Source: Agrypnia vestita
Lineage: Eukaryota; Arthropoda; Insecta; Trichoptera; Phryganeidae
Assembly: GCA_016648135.1 (NCBI GenBank)
Contig: JADDOH010008087.1
Location: 62,001 to 126,000, forward strand
DNA: 64,000 nt
Direction of reading: 5' to 3'
Below are positions 11,301 through 20,424 of the stretch, one piece after another. Under the pieces are notes generated by a model. That model made no database searches and was not told where the DNA came from. It saw only the letters and a program-made list of their open reading frames with translations. Position 1 is the first letter of the stretch. Each line of letters opens with the position of its first letter. Both the position numbers and the translations under genes were made by a program.

Positions 11301-12140
11301 GATTGTATTACACTGATTTGATTATGAGTCCAAAATGTTCAAGCAGCCATGATCTAATATCAATAATTATGGAGTTATGCAATATTAAAGTTTGCATTTT
11401 TTTACAATATTTATGATTTATTTTTTACAAACGTCAAACTATCATTGCAGTAACTTATATCGATTACGAAAAATTCATTCGTTTCAATAAAAGTTAAATA
11501 AAATTATAAAAACTCTCCAGAAATTTCAATTGGAATGTTTTTCAATTGGAATTCGAAGGATTTTGTTATTTTATTCGACTAGTATTACAAGGAATAAATT
11601 TTTCATATTTAATATAAGTTACTGTAATGATAGTCCAAAGTTTTACAAAAAATATGTCAGAAATATTTTTAAAAAGATGCAAGATTTGATGTCACATATC
11701 TCCATAACTATTGATATTAGGTCATGGTTGTTGAACATTTCGAATCATATTTAAGGCAGGAATATAATAGGAAGTTATTAATATTTTCGAAATAACCATG
11801 TGTATTTGGACTTAAAAAATACCAAACTTTGCATTGCATAACAGGCACACTTTTTAACTTCACTTTTTAACTGGTGTCTGACGTATTTGTATTAGTACCA
11901 ACTCATGGGCGTGGACACAGAAACATTTATGATTGTGAAAAATACCAAGAAATTTCTTTTATTTTTTTTAGGTGAATACGTCCTCTCATGAATAGAAAAT
12001 TTCTAAAATGATTTACTTTTCATTTTCAGATGATACAGAACTACAAAATCGAATATCATTACGATAAAATGAGTTATCACATGAAACCGATGTACATGCC
12101 AGATGGACCACTTAAATTTAAATTAATCGATAGGCATTAA
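2245..12140 (+). CDS. Mitochondrial-clade cytochrome P450, 3' seven exons
   Basis: Heme-thiolate monooxygenase of the insect mitochondrial clade (CYP12/CYP301/CYP49-like), which receives electrons from adrenodoxin in mitochondria. Exons as read: 2245-2321, 4520-4715, 6847-7009, 9096-9265, 10336-10414, 10504-10755 and 12030-12140, all with AG/GT borders and compatible phases, giving about 349 residues. Landmarks are EMPADFMNELNKWSLES, ALDTRLGCL, the I-helix FIVGIDT, the K-helix ENFR, FSPERW and the heme loop FGYGKRMCLG, ending in DRH-stop. A full enzyme is about 500-540 aa, so roughly the first 170 residues lie left of the window. A GSEEKTKTGCPHHH insert precedes the heme loop, as in CYP301-like enzymes. 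Introns hold hAT, TTAA-type and palindromic repeats, so they have grown by transposon insertion. I cannot name the exact CYP family or substrate. Confidence 0.9.
2548..3038. repeat. Palindromic MITE family A, copy 1
   Basis: About 490 bp, bounded by CAGGGTTATTTGTAAAACAT and its degenerate inverse, sitting between TATA-like target sequences. The right half is the inverse complement of the left almost throughout, including AACGTTGGACTATCATTAC and its mirror, so the copy could form one very long hairpin. It has no coding capacity. Other copies start at 8443, 11267, 14161, 22255 and 24745, with fragments at 18470, 32312, 41336 and 46735. Confidence 0.8.
3039..3699. other. P450 intron sequence, nothing recognised
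   Basis: AT-rich DNA without long frames, motifs or internal repeats that I can identify. Confidence 0.5.
3700..4202 (+). pseudogene. PIF/Harbinger nuclease, decayed 5' fragment
   Basis: Two overlapping frames together resemble the N-terminus of Harbinger (HARBI1-like) transposases. Frame 3930-4115 gives SRKKWWVRKYLLQRKRR; frame 4013-4201 then gives SFVNFIRMITTDFENLLQMI followed by VAKQDTILRNAV. The family pattern is basic-W-V-R-x-W/Y-L-L, then FxNFLRMxxxxFExLLxxI, then KxDTxxRxAI. A frameshift near 4055 separates the halves and the DDE nuclease part is missing. It lies in a P450 intron on the sense strand. The left limit is approximate. Confidence 0.6.
4203..4519. other. P450 intron with a GC-richer patch
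   Basis: The stretch 4240-4360 is much richer in GC than its surroundings and may belong to the Harbinger copy. It ends at the acceptor TTTACAG for the next P450 exon. A second AG at 4505-4506 is less suitable because it would break the phase. Confidence 0.4.
4520..4715 (+). CDS. P450 exon: LDTRLG block
   Basis: The first two bases complete Ser, then IASIALDTRLGCLDSNPPKD, the F/G region with FFINVRILEVKIPFW, and ALDTIW, ending with AG of a split codon before GTTTGT. The block KWSLES-IASIALDTRLG across the junction is a hallmark of insect mitochondrial P450s and supports this acceptor. Confidence 0.9.
4716..5640. other. P450 intron sequence, nothing recognised
   Basis: AT-rich DNA with only short open frames and no repeat I could match elsewhere in the window. 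Confidence 0.5.
5641..6537. mobile_element. Non-autonomous hAT-like element 1
   Basis: Begins CAGTGGCGTAACTA and ends TGGTTACGCCACTG, a terminal inverted repeat of about 14 bp starting with CA as in many hAT elements. The flanking octamers TGTTTAAC and TGATTAAT agree at six of eight positions, consistent with an old 8-bp target duplication. No transposase frame was seen in the 897 bp. It lies in a P450 intron. Confidence 0.6.
6847..7009 (+). CDS. P450 exon: I-helix start
   Basis: After the split Ser codon it reads ISLHHIEAAMQRNKEDTGAK and later ALEMFIVGIDT, ending in phase 0 before GTGAGC. GIDT is the start of the oxygen-activating I-helix motif (A/G)Gx(D/E)T; the motif continues as VST in the next exon. 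Confidence 0.9.
7091..7998. mobile_element. Possible TTAA-flanked (piggyBac-like) element
   Basis: Flanked on both sides by TTAA (7087-7090 and 7999-8002). It begins with a run of eleven G then TAAGGTTA and ends AACCTTACCCCCT, giving a terminal repeat of about 14 bp. TTAA duplications are typical of piggyBac. No transposase is encoded. The poly-G run may have expanded. Confidence 0.45.
8003..8442. other. P450 intron sequence, no element assigned
   Basis: Contains a purine-rich plus strand (8170-8300), which makes the minus-strand frames at 8024-8383 and 8166-8387 look open. Their translations are low in complexity and match nothing known to me. Confidence 0.4.
8443..8935. repeat. Palindromic MITE family A, variant copy 2
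   Basis: Starts CAGGGTGTAACAGAGCTAGT and shares the internal palindromic body with copy 1, including the ATATAAGTTA and CACTTTATTTGACTTGTAT blocks. The terminus resembles copy 6 (24745) rather than copy 1, so at least two subfamilies exist. The right end is worn. Confidence 0.65.
9096..9265 (+). CDS. P450 exon: I-helix end and K-helix
   Basis: Reads VSTAVASTLYQLSIHQDVQE, then LPTDDTPLTAARLESMHYLK and ACIKENF plus two bases of Arg, before GTAAAA. KENFR contains the invariant ExxR pair of the K-helix, with the Arg codon split by the intron. The upstream ATG of the open frame (9042) is intronic. Confidence 0.9.
9296..9983. mobile_element. Non-autonomous hAT element 2
   Basis: 688 bp, flanked by a perfect 8-bp target duplication ATTTTGAT (9288-9295 and 9984-9991). 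The ends are TAGCGATGCAACGAATA and TATTCGTTGCATCACTA, inverse copies with one mismatch. Subterminal repeats of the GAATACGAATA/TATTCGGCGAATA type fill both ends and are typical transposase-binding arrays. There is no coding frame. The insertion sits 30 bp after a P450 donor site. Confidence 0.85.
9992..10335 (+). other. P450 intron remainder
   Basis: Sequence right of the hAT insertion; a moderately GC-rich patch at 10080-10250 matches nothing known to me. It ends in TTTTGCTTCCAG, the acceptor of the next exon. Confidence 0.5.
10336..10414 (+). CDS. P450 exon: K-helix to beta strands
   Basis: The first base completes Arg, then LFPTVLINGRNLSRDTVIKG and YQIPKG, ending in phase 0 before GTTAGT. 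RLFPT after ExxR and the NGRNLSRDTVIKGY segment are standard for mitochondrial P450s. Confidence 0.9.
10504..10755 (+). CDS. P450 exon: PERF and heme-binding loop
   Basis: 84 codons from TMIIFQNYVASNLEKNFANS through FSPERWL to FGYGKRMCLGKRFADLE and TVICK, phase 0 before GTATGA. The heme-ligand Cys sits in FxxGxRxCxG. A Ser/Glu/Lys-rich stretch and GCPHHH lie between PERW and the heme loop. Confidence 0.93.
10756..11266. other. P450 intron sequence, nothing recognised
   Basis: AT-rich DNA. A phrase containing CACTAAGTTTTAATCC near 11020 recurs inverted near 11110-11140, so a small hairpin repeat may lie at 10980-11150. Confidence 0.4.
11267..11800. repeat. Palindromic MITE family A, copy 3
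   Basis: Begins CAGGGTTATTTGGAAAACAT and ends with its degenerate inverse at a TGTAT flank. It has the same foldback body as the other copies. The open frame 11530-11754 inside it is a by-product of the palindrome, not a gene. It lies in the last P450 intron. Confidence 0.78.
12030..12140 (+). CDS. P450 terminal exon
   Basis: 37 codons from MIQNYKIEYHYDKMSYHMKP to FKLIDRH and TAA. YMPDGPLKFKL is the usual C-terminal strand of mitochondrial P450s. The acceptor is CATTTTCAG. Confidence 0.92.
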   Translation: MIQNYKIEYHYDKMSYHMKPMYMPDGPLKFKLIDRH

Positions 12141-12358
12141 CGACAGCCCTTAAAGAGATAACCCTTAAAAGACGAACTGAGGGGCGCACTGCCTAATAGG
12201 GTGGTAAAAGTCAATTAATTTTAAATGTTCTCATGTAGATATAAATTATATCATAAGTATTATTTTATTCTACGTGATATACCTTGTAAAACATTATACA
12301 GTTGTACATTTTTAATTATTTTATATAGGTATGTACAGTAAAAATATTATATTTTTAA

Positions 12359-12391
12359 AATAAAACACATTTTTTGTAAAGTTGCAATAAA
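12359..12391 (+). terminator. P450 poly(A) signals
   Basis: Two AATAAA hexamers, at 12359-12364 and 12386-12391, lie about 220-250 bp after the P450 stop codon in an AT-rich 3' region. Confidence 0.6.
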
Positions 12392-12529
12392 TATTGTTCT
12401 ATTATATTTCGTATAGATCTAATTAATCAATTAGAAATATATTTATAAAAAAAAAATCTTTCAAAAAAGTATTAAGTTACCATTAGGATACGATCTTGGA
12501 CATTTTCTACGAATAATTTTAGACATAAC

Positions 12530-13050
12530 TCAATATATGTAGGACAGCCTAGGACTCTGCTCGACAGACTTCAGTCAGTGATGAATGCTGCGGCAAGGCT
12601 TATTTTTAAGGCATCAAAGTACTCGCAGATATCCTCAATGCTGAAGCAGCTACATTGGCTTCGCCTGCCGGAGCGGATAAATTTCAAACTCTCTCTGATG
12701 GTGTACAAAAGTCTTCAAAGAAAAGCACCACAATATTTGTACGACCTCCGTATCCGAGACAATATCACTGGAAGACGGCTCACACTGCGGTCAGCTAAAT
12801 CGGAGGCACTCTGCAGGCTGGTAGTACCAAGGAGACCTGGAGCCACCAAGTTTGCGGAACGTGCTTTCAGCGTTGCGGGCCCAGCTATGTGGAATCAGCT
12901 GCCTCCAGTTTTGCGATCTCTGGAGAACCAGGAACTCTTGAAGAAGAGCCTAAATACTAATTTTTTCGGGATGTCACACCTGTGAAGCGCCCTTGAAGCG
13001 TTTCTTACGCAAAAACGGCGGTATATAAATTAACATAAACTTAAACATAC
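12530..13050 (+). mobile_element. L2/CR1-like LINE, 3' terminal fragment
   Basis: Frame 12578-12985 reads MNAAARLIF, LHWLRLPERINFKLSLMVYK, LVVPRRPGATKFAERAFSVA and GPAMWNQLPPVLR. This is the C-terminal part of the reverse-transcriptase ORF of L2/CR1-group LINEs, after the polymerase domain. The frame is intact to its stop and is followed by a short 3' UTR with TATATAAATTAACATAAAC. A heavily 5'-truncated copy is the normal product of target-primed reverse transcription. It is much richer in GC than its surroundings. Confidence 0.8.
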
Positions 13051-13559
13051 ATACAGATATATGGTGTTTGTATTATGATAAATTTTTACAATTCTTTTTC
13101 GATAGAATCTCTATACATCTTGCTAATTGATCAATTGTATTTATTTTTAAAGTAATGTAATAAAAAAATAACCCTTAAAAATATAGTTTTTATTATAAAT
13201 CCTTTATATGTGAGGTTTCGGTTTCCATTTTATTGTACTTTTGTTTTCTGATAATTTTCTGTTAAGATACATTTGTATAACATTGGAACTTAATTAAAAT
13301 TAAGTCAACCAGGAAAATTATTTCTTCAGTATTTGTATCATTGTATTAATAATTATCAATGGCATGTGGATACGATGAAAGTTTTTACAGAATAATAACC
13401 AGCTTTTGTTTTGTTAAATAAAAAGATAAATTTTAAAGTTCCCATGACTTAAATAATTTTAGGATAGTACCAGAAAGTAGGTACTTGCCTGAATATCTAA
13501 GATAAATTACCATTTTTCTCTGTGCTTGTATGTGTGACCCCAAATGTATGTAAGAATGC
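13051..13559. other. Intergenic AT-rich DNA, nothing recognised
   Basis: No frame or repeat that I can assign. Confidence 0.5.
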
Positions 13560-13700
13560 ATTGTCATTGAAACCAAGTCACTTAAATATTATAAATTTCG
13601 TTTTCACCGAAATTTATAACATATAAGTGGTGAAAACGAAGTTCATTTTTAATGTCACTAAAAAATCATTTTGCTCTTTTTAAAGAAGTTAAAATAAAGG
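13560..13700. repeat. Arm of the hammerhead-bearing palindromic family
   Basis: TTTCGTTTTCACC and GGTGAAAACGAAG face each other across about 30 bp. The right flank GTTCATTTTTAATGTCAC with ATTTTGCTCTTTT matches the flank of the palindrome at 34192-34563. The hammerhead core itself is missing here. Confidence 0.55.
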
Positions 13701-14160
13701 GTTTAAACATATATGTTTGTTTTAATTACTTACATTAAAATATGTTGTAAAATATTTGATGTATTAAAGCATTGATGGAATTGATGTCTAAATAAAATAT
13801 TTCGGTCCACCGATTCTCAGGCGAAATACAGTGGATTAAATACGATGCAAGGTGGGAAGCATTTTTTGTCCAGAGGGTTGACAGAGGGAGCCAACTCGTG
13901 AAGTTTGTACCCTCTCGGGAGGGGCGGACACAGGTGAGGCAACCTAAAGATTTTTACAACAACTACTTATCCTTTGACACCATTAACTTCCATCCGCGTC
14001 GTCTATTCGTTTAAAGTCCAAGCTATTTTCGTAACGGTCTGATTTGAATATAGACCCCATATCTCGGACTGATTTTAAAGACTATATAAGTCAAGAGATT
14101 TAAAGCTCGGAGAACGAGAAGCTCACCAATAAAATGTGCCTAGCTGGTAAAGTCAATATA
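13701..14160. other. Intergenic DNA, no element assigned
   Basis: A GC-richer part at 13840-13960 matches nothing I recognise. Confidence 0.4.
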
Positions 14161-14698
14161 CAGGGTTGTTTGTAAAACATTAATAGCCTCGCAGGACTAT
14201 ATTCCTACCTTGATTATGAGTCGAAAATGTTCAAGCTATTATGACCTAATATCAATAGTTAAGGAGATACGCGACATCAAAGTTTGCATTTTTTTCCCAA
14301 TGTTTCTGACTTATTTTTTGTAAAACGTTGGACTATCATTACAGAAACTCATATCGATTACGAGAAATTCATTCGTTCCAATACAAGTTAAATAAAATGA
14401 TAAAAACCCTGAAAAAATTCCAATTGGAATGTTTTCCAATTGGAATTCTACGGTTTTTATTATTTTATTTGACTTGTATCAAAGAGAATGAATTTTTCAT
14501 ATTCGATATAAGTTACTGTAATGATAGTCCAACGTTGTACAAAAAATAAGTCAGAAATATTGGAAAAAATGCAAACTTTGATGTCGCATATCTCCTTAAC
14601 AATTGATATTAGGTCATTAATAGCTTGAAAATTTTCGACTCATAATCAAGGTAGAAATATAGTCCTGCGAGGCTATTAATGTTTTACAAATAACCATG
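14161..14698. repeat. Palindromic MITE family A, copy 4
   Basis: Starts CAGGGTTGTTTGTAAAACAT after ATATA and ends in ATAACCATG before TATAT. One of the best preserved members: both halves carry GCGACATCAAAGTTTGCAT or its inverse, and the centre is the pair CCAATTGGAATG/TTCCAATTGGAATT. The open frame 14328-14549 is part of the palindrome. Confidence 0.82.
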
Positions 14699-14999
14699 TA
14701 TATTTAAATAAGCGCTCCTCGTCAGGTACAGTGTAAAAAAAAATACAAAAATATGTTTTATTTTAATATGGTGTTAGGGTGGAAATCAAAATACCTTGTT
14801 ACAATAGTTTGAAGACATTAATACAACCATAACTAATTAATACTAGTAGAAATAGATACGTAAATAGGGGTGTATGGAAAACACTTTGGGAATGAAATAG
14901 TAAAGAATTTTGATAAAACAAACTAAACCATTAATACTGACACATCCATAATTAATTTCTTTAACATTTTTTAACCGTCGTGCTAGAAAACCTTCTGCG
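14699..14999. other. Intergenic AT-rich DNA, nothing recognised
   Basis: No supported feature. Confidence 0.5.
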
Positions 15000-15150
15000 G
15001 CTAATTGTTAAACAAACTAATTAATAATCTTTTAATTTAAACTAAATGGATCTTTGTAATGCACACACGTTGAGTTAATTTAATACGACTATAGTCTCGA
15101 TAAGAGTATCCCTCTCATCATCAGGTATAATTTATAAATTACACCTGCTG
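15000..15150 (-). repeat. Hammerhead-bearing repeat family 2, copy 1
   Basis: The minus strand contains the hammerhead-like core followed by TTAAATTAACTCAACGTGTG and TGCATTACAAAG, the body shared with the copies at 17776 and 63169. Confidence 0.7.
15080..15128 (-). ncRNA. Hammerhead ribozyme-like motif a (mutated)
   Basis: On the minus strand: TATAC, CTGATGA (15124-15118), a helix II segment, GAGAC in place of GAAAC, the palindrome ACTATAGT, C as cleavage nucleotide, then GTATTAAATT. Helix I pairs ATAC with GTAT next to the core. The A-to-G change in GAAA would be expected to stop catalysis. The structure is inferred by eye. Confidence 0.5.
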
Positions 15151-15561
15151 ATGCGGCTACAAAAAATGCGGGAATCATCATTTTAAATTGGTTGACTGCT
15201 GGTTCTGTGTTCGCGTTAGAAGTGTTCTTTGTAGTGATGGTATTTCAACCGGTGACACACTAACCGTTTTTTAAGGTTTGCATCTTATTGTAACGATGAT
15301 TGGCAACAATTTTATTGCAATTCGATGGGCAATCATCGGCACTAGACAACAGTTTATCTTATTTACCAATCGTCAGTACAATCAGATACAAATCCCAAAT
15401 ATCTGTTCCGTAAATAACCGGTTAAAATAACGGTTTGACCATCAGTAGCTCTTTGCGGGGATTACTAGTCAGGGCGAGATGCGTGTTAGCAATGCGAGAA
15501 GAAGACAGAAAACAAAGAATCCGGACATAAACCAGACCTCAAATAAGAATAAAATTCCTAC

Positions 15562-17371
15562 CAGGGATGTTATGGATATGAAATTTCGGATCTGGATACG
15601 GATACGGATATAGAAATAATATTATACCGGTTTCTGATACGGTTACGGATATGTAATTATTTCGGATTATTCGCTAGTTTCGGATAATTTCTGTTACTGA
15701 TATAAGAATTTTAAAATTATAAAAGTAAAATACAAATAGCGATATTTGACTTTTATTTCTAGTCTACATTATCATTTGTTTTTACAATCAGTCAAATAAA
15801 TAACTATTATTACAGTCACTTTAAGAGCTATGTAGGTACCTATGAAGGTATGTACTTAAAAATACAAAAACAAAATTATAATAAACAAAAATAATATTAG
15901 TAACTTCTATTAACATTATTCAATATTTTTATAGGAATAATTACAAATTGCAAAAATACAGTAATTTATAATAAATCAGTCATCATAAGCATTGCTTGAA
16001 TATTAAAGATAAAGAGTAAAATCTAAAATTGTAATAAAATCTTGCTACACTTTTACTGTAATCTAAGTACCTATATAATAACAAAAACAGTTCTTAATGA
16101 ATTTTGTAAATAATGAAACTATTACAAAATGTTTATTAATAAACTTTATCCTTAATTGAAGTTTTAATAATCAAAATTGAGGAAAGGTTAACGATACTTT
16201 TTAAATTATTATATTATTGCAAGAGACACGCGCGGCTTGTGTGATAACTGAAAGTGACGGCTCGGCCGGGAAAACAAACTAAAATCTGTCGTAACCTGTC
16301 ATTTAGATTTAGTGCTTGTTCAGACACAGCGGGAACCTTGCCGTTTCAGAATCGTGTTTCAAAACACGCGATTTGTGTCATCTGTTCACACAGCCGCGGT
16401 TAATAAGCGATTTGTGCGCGCGAAAATAAACGTCAGTTTGACAGCTCCGGTGCCGTTCTCCATCTTTGATTATCAGAGATATACGGCCCGATTCTGAAAA
16501 TAACAATGTCTGGATCTTTAAGATCTTTATCCCAACACTTAATAGACGATAATAAAAATTAAAAATGTCCAGAGCGGATTTTGGAATTCTACGGCGCAAA
16601 TACACTGTATTAAAAGATGATATAAGAAAGATTGTTTCTTACAAACGTATTCATTTCTTCATCCACAGCGTCCTGATGAAATATTCGGCGTTACCGGCAA
16701 TTCAAATCTTCCCATCTTGACATTTGACACATAACAATTTACATATTTCTCCCTCCCTCTATATCTATCTCACGTAGAAACTTACAGAAACAAACACCGA
16801 CATAAAGCTATGTCTCGTTTATTTTTAATTTTTATTATCGTCTATTAAGTGTTGGGATAAAGATCTTAAAGATCCAGACATTGCTGTTTTCAGAATACGG
16901 ATGATATTCGCTCATTACTTTGTTAACGACGGCCGTGTTCCATGGCAAGACACAAAAATATCATTCTGTCAGTTCATTTTTGGTGAATAAATACCTACTT
17001 CCCTAAAATACTCTTTTTTTCCACCATTTCCAAATATCTCCACCAACTCCTGCCAAGCTTAATTCTTGACATATTTGAGTAATCCTCACACTGAAGATCC
17101 CATATTACAGGTCTTTTCTCCACTTCATCAATAAAAAGTTCAGTGTCAAAGCGATCCATAACCATAGAAAAGAGAATATAATCCACGCGTGCTCCTGTTT
17201 TGACATGGAACCGTGCGGTGCCCGCAACGCGACTGAACGCTCTCTTAGACTCCGCCTTTATCCGAAACTATCCGAAACTTTTATATCGGTTTCGGTTACG
17301 GTTATGGATATTTTTTTATTTCGGATATCCGGTAGTTTCGGTTACGGTTACGGAGCTCCATAACATCCCTG
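15562..17371. mobile_element. Non-autonomous hAT element 3
   Basis: 1.8 kb, ends CAGGGATGTTATGGA and TCCATAACATCCCTG (15-bp perfect inverted repeat), flanked by ATTCCTAC (15554-15561) and ATCCCTAC (17372-17379), an 8-bp duplication with one change. Both ends carry many copies of short words such as TTTCGGTTACGG and GGATACGG, an array typical of hAT subterminal binding sites. No transposase is encoded. Element 16484-16900 is nested inside. Confidence 0.8.
16484..16900. repeat. Long-TIR MITE family B, copy 1 (nested)
   Basis: Left end CGGCCCGATTCTGAAAATAA, right end a decayed inverse (CAGAATACGG). The inner part carries GATCTTTAAGATCTTTATCC and its inverse, so most of the copy is foldback. It is a shorter, older relative of 26890-27589 and lies inside hAT element 3, so it arrived later. 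Confidence 0.75.
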
Positions 17372-17775
17372 ATCCCTACCTTCATATGACAGGATGCCGG
17401 TATATAGACTGCCTTTTCTATATCCAATTTTCTTCTCATATGATAATGACACAATACACTCGACGCTCAATTATTAAGAATGCAGCAACGAAATACAATT
17501 AACAAAGTTTGCGGTAAGATATTTTACAAAATTGCCAGTGCGGGATACAATGCGTGAGCGGTGGTCCAAAAAAAAAGACCCGCTCCACAGGCGAGGAGTT
17601 GATCTACGACAATAGATGTCGTTATAGGCATATAAAGTGGACAGAATTGGAATTTAAGGACCGGAAAAAAAAGGATAAAATAAAGGTAAAGTGTTGGTGG
17701 ATTTTCATCTCGTTGATGTCTAGTCCAGCCACAACCATCATCTCCATTATTCCCTCATGCAACATTGGCCAAGCC

Positions 17776-17830
17776 AACACCTGATGACGACAGGGACTGC
17801 TCCTCTCGAAACTATAGTCGAGTTAAATTA
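17776..17830 (+). ncRNA. Hammerhead ribozyme-like motif b
   Basis: CTGATGA (17781-17787), a helix II segment ending CCTCTC, then GAAAC (17808-17812) and TATAGTC. A15.1/U16.1 and C15.2/G16.2 enclose UAUA, with C at 17819 as cleavage nucleotide. All core nucleotides are intact. Helix I pairing is poor (C-G next to the core, then a mismatch), so activity is uncertain. Confidence 0.5.
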
Positions 17831-17950
17831 ACTTAACGTGTGTGCATTACAAAGTTCAATTTAGTTTAAATTAAAATAATCCTATCGCACCACTAAGTAA
17901 CTGCCATATCAATTAATAATGATTGATAATCATTGGCCCGGTCTTTTAAG
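17776..17950 (+). repeat. Hammerhead-bearing repeat family 2, copy 2
   Basis: Core at 17781-17819, then the family body TTAAATTAACTTAACGTGTG, TGCATTACAAAGTTCAATTT and the TCGCACCACTAAGTAACTGCC segment shared with 63190-63360. The left inverted arm present at 63169 is missing here. Confidence 0.72.
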
Positions 17951-18469
17951 GTCCTCTCGCTGTCCTTAGGAGTGAACAATATTAATTTGTTTTGACAGGA
18001 TGTAATCTTCTAACTGACAAAATTATAATCAATCTGGTCGCCATACATACCTGAAAGTGATTTAAGATTACAATAAGTTATTGCAATAGGATATCACTGC
18101 ATTATGTTTGTCATTAAAGTTGAAAGAGAATATTAAAATTTCTTAAGCCAGTGGAGCTGCCAGGCTTGAAATTGGTTATTTTACAATGCGGAACGGTCGA
18201 TATTTTCGATTTAAAACTACCCACTTACATTACAATACTAAAATACTCACACAAACGCACACAATGATTCTAATATAAAGAATGTCACCAGCGACCATGC
18301 ACCTGAAAAAAATCACAAAAGTTTATCAAGTGAGTTTCTCAAAAATCACAAAATATCGAAATGCAGAGACAGGTTCTGTGATAACTAGTGTATGGAACAC
18401 TAGTACCTTCTGGATTAGAACGCGTATTTTGCTAGTTTCTTTGTCAAGGCATTAAAATTTGAACCAGAA
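17951..18469. other. Intergenic AT-rich DNA, nothing recognised
   Basis: No supported feature. Confidence 0.5.
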
Positions 18470-18715
18470 AAATACTGTTTCAAATTAACGCAGGGTTTTA
18501 GTCATTTTATTTGATTTGCATTAGAGCAAATGAGTTTATAATGTTTGATACAAGCTACCTTAAGGATTGTTCAATATTTAAAAAATATAAGAAAGGAATA
18601 TTGGGAAAAAATGTACACTTTGAGGTCGGTTCTCTCCATAACTATTAATATTTTTCACTAACATTTTCTATTCATATTCTTAAATTTTACTCCTATAACC
18701 CACTAAAATATTGTG
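18470..18715. repeat. Diverged fragment of MITE family A
   Basis: The right half only: a TTTTAGTCATTTTATTTGAT block, an ATACAAGCTACCTTAAGGAT block and AATATTGGGAAAAAATGTAC follow the order seen in intact copies, with many changes. Confidence 0.5.
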
Positions 18716-19316
18716 GTGTTCTGACGCACTTTGTATAATATAAAGTGTATATAATATATTACATTGCTTATGATAATTATCAATTTATTGCTCGAATGAT
18801 AGCTAAAATGAACCATAACTTAATCAAATGGCAAAAAGTTTAACGATAAAATTTTAGATTTTAAAAATTAAATTACTGAGCCAAAAAGACGAACAGTAAC
18901 AGTAATTGTAATAAAAAGGAGCATACTGGATAAAGTTCCACAAACCGGATGTGAAATTCCTCTGCGGATAGGAGTGCGTTCCGGTTTGCTCCGGTACATT
19001 CCAAGCCCTGCCGTTAGCACACGGGGTATTCCCCTCTTCACTACTTTATTGACAATCAGGCAGGGCCATGCAAAACCTAATTAATCGAGCTTCGAATCGA
19101 ATGTTGGTTTCTTTTATTAAATTTTCATAAATATGGTTTGTTTATAAAATTCTCTCCATGGTATATTTTTTTTCAAGAAATCTACATTTAAATTTGCTTA
19201 GATAAAAATATGACACAAAATTATAAAATGTTTTAAAAATGTATATTTATTTTATTTTATATCTGAGCATTGCAATTTAACCAGCTCTAGGGATGTTTCT
19301 TAATGGATAATATTTT
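18716..19316. other. Intergenic DNA with a GC-rich patch
   Basis: 18940-19075 is unusually GC-rich for the region and may be a LINE remnant, but no frame can be assigned to a family. Confidence 0.35.
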
Positions 19317-19695
19317 TACTCCCTTTATATTAACTCGTCTGTGGCGTGGCGTCTGTCTGTTTCTTTGATGCAAAAACTAAGAATCGATTTTTAACCCTTT
19401 TTCCGTGATCCAATCGAGCTGAAACTTTGCAAGCAGACTCGTGGCGACGATCAAAAAGATCTATAAAATTTTCGTTAAAAAATATAAATCATTTTAGATT
19501 TTTCAAATTTTTAATGGTTTTTTCATACAACTGAGTAAGACTGCGGCGCGTCTGGTATACACGGAACCTGATTATAGTATAATTTTGGATTTTTGGAACA
19601 ATTTTATTACTCCCTTTCGTAGCGTCGCCCGATCGAAGCCCAACGCATAAGTTAAGCGCCAAACCAGTTTCCACTAGTAAATGAGAAAGGGAGTA
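19317..19695. repeat. MITE family C, copy 1
   Basis: Ends TACTCCCTTT and AAAGGGAGTA, about 380 bp. It shares GATCCAATCGAGCTGAAACT, TTTGCAAGCAGACTCGTGGC and TTTTTAATGGTTTTTTCATA with 28433-28720. No coding frame. Confidence 0.75.
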
Positions 19696-19779
19696 AAATA
19701 AAAACTTGGTTTTTATGGGTTAGTTTTTTGTATATTAATTTATTGTATTATTCGTATTAATTGTTATTCATATTAAGAA

Positions 19780-19880
19780 CTGGAGAGAGCTGGCAGAAGA
19801 CCGAGGTGAGAAGAGGAAGACCCTTGAGAAGGCCAAGACCCACGAGGGATTGTAGAGCCAAAAGTAATGATGAATTGTAT
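19780..19880 (+). mobile_element. LINE 3' terminal fragment
   Basis: AACTGGAGAGAGCTGGCAGA starts a short frame NWRELAEDRGEKRKTLEKAK-THEGL-stop. This is the typical last stretch of the RT ORF in a common insect LINE group; the same motif is seen at 47230-47345 (minus). Confidence 0.55.
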
Positions 19881-20277
19881 TATATACCTTCATATCAGTA
19901 AGCGTAAATTTTGTTTTCAATTTATTGAAATCATTGACAGACAGGTCTAATGATATGAACAGAGCCAGCAGTGGGTGTAAATGATGTAATGACTTCTGTA
20001 AATTATTGTTATCTACCTGATGGAGTAGTTAATCTTATTAAAAATGTATGTTACGGCAAATGTTCTTTCAATAAAACATCAATTCTTACATTGTATTATA
20101 TACCACATACCCTGAGCCGTTCTATGCGCAAAAGCGTCCATATCGGCCCAGCACGTTCGCCGGCTGGTTGGCATTATTTTATGCTAAAGCGACCTCCTCG
20201 CTCGGCCTTTGTCAATACAATACGCAGAGACGAAAACCGGGCGAGTAGGTCGCGCAAAACCTTCATTTGTACAGTTG

Positions 20278-20424
20278 TACAGTTGCCGGCAAACTTCTTG
20301 AGATTTTTTGGCGTAGTGGGGGAATGCGCAAAAGACAAAATTTGGATCTCTTTGGTGGAATGGTACATGCGCAAACTTCCCCCCACTACGCCGTAAAATT
20401 TCAAGATGTTTGCCGGCTACTGTA
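20278..20424. repeat. MITE family D, copy 1
   Basis: Short foldback element (about 147 bp) with ends TACAGTTGCCGGCAAAC and GTTTGCCGGCTACTGTA and inner repeats GGCGTAGTGGGGGAA / TTCCCCCCACTACGCC. A second copy is at 60347-60485. The overlapping open frames on both strands (20174-20537) are shadows of the palindrome. Confidence 0.75.

Noticed and set aside
11530..11754. 74-codon frame, with relatives at 14328-14549 and 22404-22625
   Set aside because: All three are the same stretch of the palindromic MITE family A; related sequence on opposite strands and no protein-like conservation.
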